Shown here piece by piece: positions 44,923 through 56,570 of a stretch of 57,200 nucleotides of DNA (position 1 is its first letter; each line of letters opens with the position of its first letter). This DNA is from Saccoglossus kowalevskii (Eukaryota; Hemichordata; Enteropneusta; Harrimaniidae): the NCBI RefSeq assembly GCF_000003605.2, contig NW_003147771.1, forward strand, positions 184,421 through 241,620. The letters run 5' to 3'. The translations under genes were made by a program, and so were the position numbers. Under the pieces are notes generated by a model. It saw only the letters and a program-made list of their open reading frames with translations, ran no database searches and was not told where the DNA came from.

Positions 44923-45382
44923 ATCATTGCCTGTGTTTGTTAATAAATATACTCTTATATTTATTGTTGATGTACAGCTCTTGGTTTTTAACATAAACCA
45001 TTTAAATAATACTCAAGATATATCACAGTGGGTGTCATATGTAAGGCAGCATGTCATCAGTCTTTCTTAAACATTTGATATTACTTCATGTTACCATGGG
45101 GACCATACATTCTCCTCTTACTGATTTGACTGAGTATATACTGTTGTGTACTTGTTTTGTCCTAATTGTGGATTATCTGTCCTTTGTGTGAATAGTTGTT
45201 GATTGTTTGCCAGTGTGTTGCGTTATTAAACTTGTAAATGACCATGAATAATGACATTGTTTGCTTTGTTCATTTTTAAATTTGCAATTTCATTAAGTTA
45301 AACATTTAGCTGGAACAATCTAGCTTCATGAAAACACCTACTGCCACACTACTGCCGTGGCCACAGGGTACTGTATCAGATG

Positions 45383-45569
45383 TATGTAATACGATTACAT
45401 TACATTACAGTTATCAGTTACATCCGTTAATGTAATTTCTTATGTAATACGATTACATTACATTACAGTTATCAGTTACATCCGTTAATGTAATTTCGTT
45501 TTACATACCCGTAAATCAAAAATCACATTACATTACATTACATTACATTACATTACATTACATTACATT
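45383..45569. repeat. 58-bp tandem duplication and (ATTAC)n
   Basis: Two copies of a 58-bp unit starting tatgtaatacgattacatta lie at 45383 and 45441. They are followed by about nine ATTAC units (45525-45569). A third partial copy lies at 45954-46024. Confidence 0.85.
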
Positions 45570-45953
45570 TTGGTTATTGTTGTGTTAATCCCTGGTTTCG
45601 TGACATTAGTTCTCATGGTGGATGTCAGTCTACACACACAAACACTAAATTGCCACTCTCTTGGCTTTTCATTTTCCTCAACACACTGAACGCGCGGGTG
45701 AACGCGGTGCTTTTCAGCGCTCCCCGAATTATTACAGGTTTGGCCTCACGATTTAGGCGTGTCGCTTTTCAGCTTTAAAACTTTTTTTTTATGTCCTGGG
45801 TAACAGATCCGCATAGGTGGAAAATGTTTCATGTAAATATGTATACATTAGTTTCAGTTGTTCTTAGCATTTGGCAGGGGGGATCGTAACCTCTTGTGGT
45901 GAGAACCAGTGTGACTGGCCTGCCAACGGGGTGCTAAGGATTTCATTGGAAAA

Positions 45954-46024
45954 GTTATCAGTTACATCCGTTAATGTCATTTCGTTTTACATACCCGTAA
46001 ATCAAAAATCACATTATATTACAT
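45954..46024. repeat. Dispersed third copy of the 45.4-kb repeat
   Basis: Repeats ttatcagttacatccgttaa and the following acatacccgtaaatcaaaaa seen at 45469-45540. Roughly 400 bases of unrelated sequence lie between the two. Confidence 0.8.
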
Positions 46025-46756
46025 TAGTCACAAAATTGATCATAATCTGTTCGCATGTCAGTTTTTACATACGAAACTGACATTACCCATGGCAGTGAAC
46101 ATGTCTGTTAAATTTACAATGGTGCACTGACCTCTAAAAATTAGCAAAACCTAGGTACATAAACACATGTGATAATTGTAAACAGTGTAATGGCAATTGA
46201 CATGCGTATTACACAGCCTCGCTTTAGAATTTCCTATAATATGCATATTTTCATGCACATATTGTTCTTGTGTATGCCGACTGTTTTTGACTGACCTTTC
46301 CTTTGATTGTTTTTTGATGAAGATTTGCGGGTAGATGAAAAACGATTATAGAAATATTCGTAAGATTAACTATCAGTTGTTATGTTTGTCTTAATATTCA
46401 TAGTCCTGACCGGATGTAGGAGTACCCCGGCTCATATAATGACGAATTTTCTAATATATATTTTGATATAAATACAAGTGAATTATTTGCAGTAGTTATA
46501 TGCTGCAGTGGGCTGATTATATTCCTGTCACGTGATAGAAAGCTGACAATTATTACAAATGATCATCAAATGATGTTACGTCATACGTATACGAACTACC
46601 GAACTGAGGGAGTCCACGCAACAAGGAACTGTAATACAGGTCGGCTTCCTTTCGACACTCGTATTCGCCTTAGCCTTAGCCTTAGTCTGCATAAAAGATC
46701 GATGAAAATCCGAAGCGTGCGGTTGTGTTTTGTCTGTGCGCGGTTACTGGCGGATT

Positions 46757-47001
46757 TTACAGGTACACAACCGTCTTCTGTTGTTCCTGAATCCTGTGTT
46801 TATACTTGATGGCTATCAGTGTTGCAGTAAACAGTATCGTTGACAACAAAGTCATAACAAGTATAAAGCCTCCAAGTTTTATTCTGTAGTCAGTCAAGTC
46901 ATATAACCAGCATGCACCGCGACCACCGCATTCATCCTCGTCCCATAGAATACATGCCGAGTCTATAATTGCTCCCATATAAAGGGGCGTGAATATCCAT
47001 C
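46757..47001 (-). CDS. Gene D exon 8: C-terminus
   Basis: Reads GWIFTPLYMGAIIDSACILW, then CGGRGACWLYD, the last membrane span and a short basic tail ending VVYL before TAA. Confidence 0.95.
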
Positions 47002-50000
47002 CTGTATAAAATAATAATAAGTTTATATTCGTCATTTTAACACGCACATGTCTAGGTATAGTTTATTGTATTGTATTGCGAATGTTATGATGATGCAAAG
47101 CAATGCGTCCTCTAGCAACGAATCGCCTCTGTGACGTAATAGGTGTAAGTGGCGTCGTTCTGAATCGATATTGTTATTATCAGCAGTCGACCGTCAATTA
47201 AAATACTGTTTATATATATATATATAAATGTGTATGATGTCTTATTGAACAAACGCGTTTTGTTTTTATTTACTTACCAAATAACTGGGCAATAAACTGC
47301 CTGACTGCTAGAGCAAATGGCTTGTCCTTTTCGTCAACACACCTGTGGCATAAAGATAAAAAGATATACTAGCGTGTAGTTTTTTTTTAGTTTAGTCACT
47401 AATCAACTATTTTTTTCCTCCCAAAACTAGCTAGATTTTTTTTTGGTTTCTTTTCTTGAGATAAGTAAAACCCGAGTAAGATTACTAATTATTAGACTAT
47501 TAACAGGTTGATAATAAAAATTCATACGGTTGGAAAATCGCTGTTTATGATTCGACAGATTCGAATTGGTAATTCTAAAGCGGCCTGATTAGATTTCGCT
47601 CAAATAGTACCGTGCTTGATTTTTGGGTCAGTGTGCGACACTGTGACGTAAGCGATAGACATGGGCTCAACAGTAACTTGTATTAAATGGTTAATGTCGC
47701 CCATTTGACAACAATAGCGCCTGACGTTATTATAATAAAACGTCATTTAGCATGGGAATTAGATCAAATGGGGAAACATGCGTAGAATGTGTTAATTCGC
47801 TGTGGATTTACGGTGATTTGATGTGAATCTCAAGATAGTTCAATGAACTATTAATAGCACGATGTAATTAACGTTTATGTATCACAATGCTTTAATTTAT
47901 ATTTAGAAAACCACCTTGTCACAGTATTGCATTATCCGTTGTAGCAAACAATAGTACAGTGTTCTCATTAGAAAAAATAACGAACACAAAATCAGACGTT
48001 GACACGCTAAGATATCGTCTTGGTGAGTATTCGTCTTCTGTGATGGTGCCACCAGGGACGTGACGTTAAGAACAAAGGTCAGAACACAGGTTTTTATAAA
48101 GTACATAGATTGGCCGTTATAATTGGTCATGCTACTGCGCATATACGCAATGCATTATGGGAGAGTGTGGACAATTAGGATCACACTGGAAATTGAATAT
48201 TATAATAAATGTTTGGATCACATCTATATATGACTTTTTCATACCATATTACCGAATAAATTCAAGAAACCATCCCACATTTTGACCATTTTGCATAACA
48301 GTTTGGTCTCTTGTGCCTCAAAAAATAGTTTTTGTATCAAAATGGACATAATAATGAAAGTTAGAAGACGTTCCAGACCCCCTAATCTAATCGCATAGTC
48401 ATCAACTCACCTCATAGCGACAATAATGTCACATGTCAGCGGGATACCACTTGCCAGACTATACACAGAACATACAATTACAAACCAAATCAACATTGTA
48501 TTACATTGTTCGCCGCATATACCCGGTATTGCATAGCTTATAAATGACTGCGATGAATTTCCACCAACGCTGTCTTTTTTAAAGCATGAACAGTCATAGA
48601 AACTCTGTAATATAAATAAAATGACGTCGTTTGAAAATAATGTTAACCCAGTATTTTTGAGCATGTTTACGTAATTATGTTCTCAATATTTGTATTTTAT
48701 AAAGTGATATAGTGGCATATTCATTAACAATTTTCTGTTCAAGGAACTTTAAACTGGGTTTATACATGACTACAACAACTGACAACTGTGAAAATTCGCG
48801 ATAAATCAAATAATTCGTAATTCTGTTGTTGTATCTAAACAATCAGTATCTGCAAATGTTTGAATTTTAATGATTAACTTTTTTACTGTTATTCAAAACA
48901 GATTGCGATAACAACGCACGCTAAAAACGCAAAGGCTCATGGGTAGACGTAGATGTTTGTAAATAACGAGACGCTATGGCGCTGCGCAGGCGACGACCCG
49001 GTTAACCCGTGTAAAGGGAACTCTTATAACATGACAGATCAAAACAAGTAGTGCTACGCTATTTCGCCTCTCAGATGTGTTCGGTCGCTAGAGGGTGCGA
49101 CTTATTATTTCTTCAAACTCACTCCGTTTATCACATTAGTACAGCCGGCGTAGCATGGCGAGTAGTAAGTGACGTCATCATTCCCGCAGACTGGGTCGTA
49201 TTCGGCTAGAGTACAGTCGCATGGCAAATTGCAGGCGTAGTCCAAATGTTCCATAGAGATGCTGGAACTATAGTAAAATGAAAAATAATTTCCTTATTTC
49301 CATAGGTAGGAGAAAATTCAATAAAGGAGGCGCATTATACATACTATCGTAAATAAATAAAAAAAATATTGTTTTTATGTCGGCATAGTGCATATTTAAA
49401 GAAAATTGCAAATACTTAATATTATAGACATTGGAATTTTGTATAATATTTGCCAATCAGAACGACATCCGAAAACATGTTGATATATTGACCTGTTCTG
49501 GTATGGTACGGTGACACCGGCAAAACGCTCCTCTTCACATCCAAGAAACACAAGTGGTATCGGTAATATAGCATTTAGAACAGCAAAGAACACCAACATC
49601 TTGCCGTAATGTATCAGACTTGGCTTCGTTTTATGCAAGTAGAGTCCGCCGAGGAATATGCCAATGGTAAGTGTGGCAATCATACTAACCCCTAAAATCA
49701 TGGAACACAGTCATAATCCTTGCATTGGTCAACAACTCGTGAAAAGATTGATATGATACAAAAAACGGGGTGCGTATAAATCACCTCACAACAACACAAC
49801 CGGAAAAGTGAGTTGGGAACAGACCATAGTAGTAAAACTAACACAGTCAGATTTATTGTCACGTAAATATGTTTTTTTTATTTAATAACGAATGAGATGA
49901 TATACTGATACTCAATTAGCAGCATACAGGTGACCTCGCAGTGACATACAAGTAATCTCGCAGTGACATATACAGGTGACCTCGCAGTGACATACAGGTA

Positions 50001-52884
50001 ACCTCGCAGTGACATACAGGTGACCTCGCAGTGACATACAGGTGACCTCGCAGTGATATATACAAGTGACCTAGCACTGACATACAGGTGACCTCGCACT
50101 GACATACAGGTTACCTCGCACTGACATACAGGTTACCTCGCAGTGATATACAGGTGATCTCGCACTGACATACAGGTCACCTCGCATTGTCATACAGGTG
50201 ACTTCGCACTAACATACGGGTTACCATGCTATGACATACATGAACTCATAAAAACATACACGTGACATTGTAGTGACATACATATGACTTCGCTGTAACA
50301 TCATTGTCCTTACCTGTGAGGTTTGCAGCCAAAGTGGGGGTAATCCTAAACTGTTCTTCCATATACTTGTTAAAAAATATACCTGATCCACTTTCAATTG
50401 CTGCTGCTGCAGCATGGCCAAAAATCACCGTCATGAACGGTACATTCACGAGTAGTCGACGAAGTGCACTGGGGAAGTCTGTATGAGTAGTAAATAATGG
50501 TATAGGGCATTTAATAATACTGTTTACAACATGTATTTTACATCCAGATTCTGTCCAGTGATTGGTCAATATGCGATCACGTGAGATACAATATCATTTA
50601 CGATTTCTCCTTGACACATGGTGGACAATTCCTAATACGGTCTCATCGTCATAGTGGAAATAGTTCAACGAACTATCCACATTAAATGACGTCACAGTAT
50701 GAGTGCGAATAGTTCAGTGAGCTACTTGATACTTGAACTGAAATAATTCCACACCATGTGTATCATCACTAAATTGAGTGATTCGGACGATGTATGTATT
50801 TTTTGGCGTTTTAAAATAATTTGGTTGGCTATATTTGGGAAGAATGTGAAAATACCGCTCTTTTTCTCGGCCTACAGTTTTGGCAAAAGAGAAACGTCGG
50901 GAAAAGCAGTTTAAAAACGATGGCTACCACCAAGCGCAATGTTTTCTGTACACGCCATCAATGTTGTGTTCTTATATTGACGTCATCAATTGTTGTGTTT
51001 TTTTATTGCAGTAAGCGTTTATCGGGATAGATTTCAATGGAAGCTTAATTTCAACGAGTAGACCATCGTCCGAATCGTACGGTTTGTTGGTGCCGATTCA
51101 TTGCCGACTCCACCAAAAGTTAGTTTGGAGGGGTGACCCGAAACAAACTTTCCTTGGCTGGCGAAGATGCGAGTAGACGTAGATCTAACAAAGTAATATT
51201 ACACACCCACCTTTTATTCGGGAAATAATTTCTCTTCCGGTTTCCAAATTCATCTCGTCCTTGTTCTCATCCTTGACGTCCTGGTCGTACAGGTATTTAT
51301 CGCCAGGATCAGGCAGTCTTTTGGGGAGCAGCAAAAATGGTATCGCACACAGAAAAAGAAGAATGGCGTCGATAAGATATCCCAGCCACCATGCGCCAAC
51401 CCATCGGGGATCCTGAGGTGTTAGTTCAATATCTTCCGGGTCCACCTTGTCGATGTCCACATAATAACTTATAAACAACGAGGCGAAGGGATATCCAAAC
51501 ACTGGGCCGAGTGGGTACATGGCCTGTAAAATACCTGTAGTAAAATAAGTACTTCCAATAAACCGTGGTGTAAAGGGGTGTACACGCAGTAACGAAAACA
51601 AATCCTGTAACGCAACTAGTTGTGTCATTTCACTGACGCGACATTGACGCAAAAGAAATTCGTACATTGATATAATAATATTGAAAAACAACACACGTTG
51701 CTATAGATTTGTAATTTGGTAATATGAAATTCACATTTTAAATAAAAACGATTATTAACCTCATTTTTTGTTTTTACCTAATATCACTGATGCAGTCACA
51801 TACAATTATTTATTTTTCTTGACGACAGATTCCATTTTGAGTGAGGGTTCTTACTAAATCAGTTTTGTTAGGCGGTACATTGGTTTACAGGACTTCTGCT
51901 TACAGCGTCAATTTTTTTTTTGACATATCGATCACTTCAAATACTGATTCAGAGATTCGTTATATTTTAAATGACGAACGACTTTACCAAACAGAGTTGA
52001 CCCACTACGTCATTCGTACGTCATGGAGAAGCTTTGTCACGAGGGGTACAAGACTTATTTGAACGTTGTATATAACGACAATGAACTGCAATCAACAAGT
52101 GGTCGATTATAAAACACGACCGTAACTATAATAATAATAATGTATTGTAAATAATTGTGTTAATATAGACACGGTTCGTCCCCGAATACTCACCTAAATA
52201 CAAAGGCGCCTTTTTCTTTCCCGCGAAGTCATCGATATAAGAGATGCCAAGTGTTAATACTGGTGAGAAGCCTGCTCCGATCAGAATGTGACCAATCACC
52301 ATTATCGCGATAGTCGTGGTTTTATCGCTGCTTAATATAAGTTTTTCGCACATAGATGACGAGGTGTTTTCACTGATTAATGGGTCTTCACAAAGTATGT
52401 AAGACTGTGTATCATTGGTACCCGTCGCCATTCCACTGTACTCGTACGGGCCGAATAGGAAATGCACCAACGCCACCAGGAAAGTTCCCAATGCAGCGGT
52501 GAGTGTGCCAACGCCAATCCACCGAGGGCGGTGACTACTCGGACCGCCGCCGAAATACGTTACCAATATGACCGCAACCAATACGCCCACTTCGAACATT
52601 GAGGCATTTAAACCAATGATCCAGGTTGGCAATCCGTACCGTATTTGCATACTGGTTATTCCAGTAGCGGAGATCCCCCACCCGAAGGAGTACATAAAGA
52701 GGGTGACGCACATTGTCAACAAAGCAACGTTGATATTTGCAAATACTTGGAGACATTTGGGTTTAAAGCATCCTATTCCACATGTCATGTCTTCATCGGG
52801 GTCGGTGTCTTCACGATCCTGATGCGGGTTGTTGCCCAGCATCGAATTCGCTTCGGTTGTCTGCGTAGTTTCACCTCCCTTCAT
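46757..52884 (-). CDS. Gene D: organic anion transporter, SLCO/OATP family, 675 aa
   Basis: Eight coding exons, minus strand: 52194..52884, 51211..51534, 50314..50478, 49493..49691, 49123..49267, 48411..48604, 47278..47342 and 46757..47001. The total is 2028 nt, open to TAA, matching the usual 650-720 residues. Family marks are the superfamily signature DPRWVGAWWLGYL at the start of TM6, a Kazal-like cysteine-rich loop (YACNLPCDC, DPVCGNDDVTYYSPCYAGC, DCSC), and the closing MGAIIDSACILWD...CGGRGACWLYD. It should be a plasma-membrane, sodium-independent exchanger of amphipathic organic anions with 12 membrane spans; the substrate is unknown. The start chosen is the ATG at 52882-52884; an acceptor-like ttttatag just before it (52898-52899) suggests a non-coding first exon upstream. 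Decayed exon copies lie at 55.7-56.6 kb. Human subfamily assignment is not possible by eye. Confidence 0.93.
47278..47342 (-). CDS. Gene D exon 7
   Basis: 65 nt; reads CVDEKDKPFALAVRQFIAQL followed by F. Matches the conserved V-x-x-x-D-K-x-F-A-L-x-x-Q loop. Acceptor GCCACAG, donor GTAAGT. Confidence 0.9.
47343..48410. other. Gene D intron
   Basis: No exon or named repeat recognised, apart from short T-rich and TA-rich runs. Confidence 0.5.
48411..48604 (-). CDS. Gene D exon 6
   Basis: Reads SFYDCSCFKKDSVGGNSSQS and on to CGEQCNTMLIWFVIVC, then LTCDIIVAM. It completes the Kazal-like loop and TM10. Donor GTGAGT. Confidence 0.92.
48900..48998. mobile_element. Truncated MITE, family 1a, inverted
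   Basis: It contains the reverse complement of the right half of the 5573 element (aaaacgcaaaggctcatggg and ctgcgcaggcgacgacccgg, then ttaa). It lies in the gene D intron between exons 5 and 6. Confidence 0.6.
49123..49267 (-). CDS. Gene D exon 5: Kazal-like loop
   Basis: Reads SSISMEHLDYACNLPCDCTL and on to DPVCGNDDVTYYSPCYAGCT, the cysteine-rich extracellular loop between TM9 and TM10. Donor GTGAGT, phase 0. Confidence 0.93.
49493..49691 (-). CDS. Gene D exon 4
   Basis: Reads VSMIATLTIGIFLGGLYLHK and on to CEEERFAGVTVPYQN. The donor is GTCAAT, weaker than consensus; the decayed copy at 55746 has GTACAG at the same place. Confidence 0.9.
49920..50290. repeat. 22-bp minisatellite
   Basis: About 16 copies of acatacaggtgacctcgcag plus tg, with small changes, in the gene D intron between exons 3 and 4. 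Confidence 0.95.
50314..50478 (-). CDS. Gene D exon 3
   Basis: Reads DFPSALRRLLVNVPFMTVIF and on to IFFNKYMEEQFRITPTLAAN, LTG, typical of TM7 and the K-Y-x-E-x-Q-F loop. Donor GTAAGG. Confidence 0.93.
51211..51534 (-). CDS. Gene D exon 2: OATP signature
   Basis: Starts ILQAMYPLGPVFGYPFASLF and carries DPRWVGAWWLGYLIDAILLF, the OATP superfamily signature. It ends at the central cytoplasmic loop REIISRIK. Donor GTGGGT. Confidence 0.95.
52194..52884 (-). CDS. Gene D exon 1: N-terminus and TM1-5 region
   Basis: Begins MKGGETTQTTEANSML, then CGIGCFKPKCLQVFANINVA, the conserved OATP N-terminal start. It includes NGTNDTQS-like glycosylation possibilities near 52400 and ends KKKAPLYLG, phase 1, donor GTGAGT. 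Confidence 0.92.
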
Positions 52885-52897
52885 TTTCAAATGCTTC

Positions 52898-55745
52898 CTA
52901 TAAAATGATGATTTGAAATATTAATTGATGGAATAAATATCCGACAAAGAAAAAATAAATCAATCACTCCCGAGTCGCACACATACCAACTACATCAAAC
53001 TGCGTACAACAAATCGGACAGAAGTGAGTTGAGTATCAAAATATGGTAAAATCGTATTCTGTTTGCAATGTACCTAAAAACTTCATCATTGCACATATCT
53101 GTAATATTTTTCAAGAATCAATATTATTGAAAATGATTCCAAATGACGTATGCATTTGTGGGAAATTGAACATCATCACGGAAATGGCGAATTGACGAAG
53201 TTGTGCTTGAAATGTACACAATTGTCCAACAATTATTCCCAGCTTAGTAAACAAAATAAACCGGATTCAAGAAAGAACCAAACAAATCATGGATTGTGGG
53301 TGATGCGTTTAGCGTATTTTCGCATGGGACACTGGCATTGTCCATAGGAAAAGCCTGTGAACAGTTAGGTTTCTGGAAGCGTCAACCAAACACAAGTTAA
53401 CAAGAACCTTTCTAAAATAAAAAAATAACCCAATAACTCGATTTATTAATTATACTAGCAACAATTGTACCAGCAACAATGAGAAGCACTCCGTTGAATT
53501 CCGAAAGAACATCATTCGGGTAGGAATGCTACTGAAAGTGTAACTATTTCCCATAACACGTTAACAAGTCCTTACACACAACTATTGCTAGAATTCCTTT
53601 AATATGATCTGAACGTATAAATCAGAATAAGACCATGACAATTCCTGCTTTGAACGTTGAGTTTTGTCTTCGAAGTAAAATTAAAATATATATATATTTC
53701 AGATTTTCTGTGTTTTGGCCTCACATCGTCAACGTTTTCATGGAGCTTTTCACAAAATAAATTGGCATCAAACGTTTACTTTATTGAGTTGCACAATCAT
53801 GTCTGTGTTCCATCGCAGCTGTCACAACTATGGCGCTAAGCACTTTAGCACAATGAATGTAAAGCTACTTGTCTGAATAGCCTATTGTCATATTTCCACC
53901 GGACGTCGTAAGTAGTTCACAGGTTACCGCAACTTTGCGAACTAATGACCTCTGCTGTCCGGCTACACGGGTGAATTAAAGGGCCTCCTACGTAATGCAA
54001 TACTTTCTGAAAACTGTTCACCCGTAGCTCTGGTATACAACACTTAGTGTGGTTATGACCCGTACAAACATCGCCTATGCACGTCTGACGTACCCAATGC
54101 AATTGATCACATGTCTATATCATTCTGTCGTGTGTTTTTTTATTTTCAAACCGATCATAAATGGAACTGTAACGTCGACAACGCCCAGCCCCCTTCAACT
54201 TAGAAAACTATGCCGTGAACTTGAATCTCCCAGTTGTATAATATGGGTGTTACTTACGTTTTGTGGTCACGGTGGTGGCTTGACGGGACGTGATCGCAAC
54301 CAATTATTACCAATGCAATGCGATGGCCGCTCGCATCAACAGACATACAGTCGTCACAAAGAACAAGTACCGTGATCGAACAATACATTCACACACACAG
54401 AGTGAAGGCGACCGCACACTAGAATCAACAATACAATTTACAGTCTGTGACCTGTCGATGTATTTTTAAGTAGTTGATTATTGAACAAATACGCCACACA
54501 GCTTCTACGTGTGACTTATAGGACATGTATATTTAGTTGTATACAGGGTGGCATATACTAGTAGTTGTATTTTCAGTGTTAGCACCAAGTAGTATTATTT
54601 TTATACAAGCTGGATTATAAAAACGACCCTCCCCATTACTGGCGCTCATACGTACACTCGTATTTCCAGTGATAGCACCAAGTAGTAATACTATTTTTAT
54701 ACAAGCTGGATTATAAAAACGACCCTCCTTATTGCTGGCGCTCATACGTACACTCGTATGAAAATTTGAAATGTTAACCACAGGTACTGTGCCATGCATG
54801 GCTTGTTTTCTCGGGAGACGTGTAGAAATATTCACATTCATGGTGAAAACCATAGGGTTTACTTCGTTAAATCGGGGAGGTGGGTCACAAGAGTTTTTTT
54901 AACAATGTAAGTAAGTGCAAGAGCAGCTGCCACACGTGACGAAAGTTACGTTACTGTCGTTTATTACCTTACGGCTATAAAAATAGTCGATATGATATGA
55001 ACTGATATTAAGTATGTGTAAACACATGATTGGCACCCTACAAACAATTGATAATGGTCTGATTGATAAGTACGTGATGTCACCAGTACCCCATATTAGG
55101 TCATACTCTCACATGGCAGGTTACAAACACTGTCCAAATCACCAGTCACTAAACTAAAACTTGGAAATTAATAGTAATGGTTAGAAGCAGAGACGTAATT
55201 AGCACTGCGCGTCTCTATATCCAATGTTAAGTTGCATGCGGGCGTTTGTTTTATGGCAAGATGGCGCTGACGGAAGTGCGTCACAGTTGTATGGTTTCTC
55301 ATATTAAAATCATTATAACTCTGAAGATAATCATCCTTTTTAAAAAAAATTTTCAAATTTATAATCAACATGCATAACTTTATGCACACATATATCAAAT
55401 TAGGCTCTATTTAGTTCCCCCTTTAATATTGTGCATGAAATCCGACGCTTTTAATGCATACTAGTTGTATGTTCATGTATAATAACCTATCACATTCTGC
55501 ACTCATTCAGTTTGAGCAAATTAATCAGTTTTGGCACAATCTGTAAATAAAATGACAAAATGCTATATTCAATCGGAACATTCTAATTTGGGTTAGTTAC
55601 TCATAATCACGTAAATCTGTAGTGATACTAACATTTGTATTAAAGATTTGAGAATCTGAATATTGTGTATCTGACAGTTAAATGACCATGACAATTATTC
55701 GGACCGCTGAATAACAAATTACAAATTAAATTGTAAAACCTGTAC
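52898..55745. other. Upstream region of gene D
   Basis: It should include the promoter and a non-coding first exon of gene D, which I cannot place. No protein domain is seen. The 93-bp duplication is listed separately. Confidence 0.5.
54568..54756. repeat. Tandem duplication of about 93-96 bp
   Basis: Two copies, starting at 54568 and 54661, share 'agcaccaagtagta', 'tatacaagctggattataaa' and 'ggcgctcatacgtacactcg'. Unit lengths are multiples of three, so a minus-strand frame stays open through both. Confidence 0.85.
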
Positions 55746-55945
55746 CTGTCTTCATAAAGCACCGTGATACCGGCACAATATTCTTGTTTAACTGCAAGAA
55801 AAAAAAGTGGTATTGGCATAACACAGGTTTTTACTCCACAGATCACCATCACCGTGCCGTGGTGTACTAAACTTGATTTTCGTCCACGCAAATACATAGC
55901 GCTAACAAATACATTCACTGTAACCATTCTTAGTACATCCATGCG
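55746..55945 (-). pseudogene. OATP exon-4 copy
   Basis: Reads MYLRGRKSSLVHHGTVMVIC and on to MPIPLFFLAVKQEYCAGITV, LYED, matching gene D exon 4 (LYLHKTKPSLIHYGKMLVF). The frame is open for about 65 codons and the donor (GTACAG) remains, but no proper acceptor is seen and the neighbouring exons are broken. Confidence 0.75.
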
Positions 55946-56259
55946 GTAACAAATACCTAAGCTAAACTGATAAAAGTTATAATAAACCAAATTGGCATCA
56001 GAGATTTTAAAGCAGTAAGACACATGTGGATTTATCTTTATTATTGGGGAAATTCCAGCATCATAAACAGAAACTTGCTCATTTGATTTATTTTCAGTGA
56101 AATCTCATTTCATACACACAATTTTGAAATGGGAATTTCTTAACATGATTACCGTAGACATGATTATTCCAAAGATATTACCAAAACATGAAAACACGAG
56201 ATGCAATGATTTATCTTCGCATGCAAACATATAGATATTCTTTGCAATTCTCAATGCAA

Positions 56260-56570
56260 CTTGCTCTCACTTGTGGGATTTGCAGCCAATATATAAGGTA
56301 TTTTGAAATGTTTGTCTATGTTCTATGTGGGGAATATTGTTCTCCTTACTTGGGAGGCTTGGGAACAATCCTGAACTGTTCTTCAAGTACTAGCTAAGTG
56401 ATGAATACCTATGCCCTTACCTGCAGCCGAATTATGCGAGAGAAATCCTGTAGTGATCCTCCATGCATTTGAATAGGTGTATATTATCATTGTCTGTATA
56501 AGCATGGTTTGCAATTAAATTCGGAACAATCCTAAACTGTGTTGTGTTGCTGACATAGTGCATTGATGTA
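56260..56570 (-). pseudogene. Two decayed copies of OATP exon 3
   Basis: The minus strand carries 'gaagaacagttcaggattgt' at about 56360-56385 and 'tggctgcaaatcccacaa' at about 56266-56286, parts of exon 3 separated by unrelated bases. A second trace, 'cagtttaggattgttcc', lies at about 56520-56545. These are not translatable. Confidence 0.65.

Larger units (their letters stand above)
44923..46756. other. Convergent intergenic region between genes C and D
   Basis: Tail-to-tail spacer. It contains the duplications and ATTAC repeats listed separately, and no gene that I can recognise. The 3' untranslated region of gene D should occupy the right part. Confidence 0.5.
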
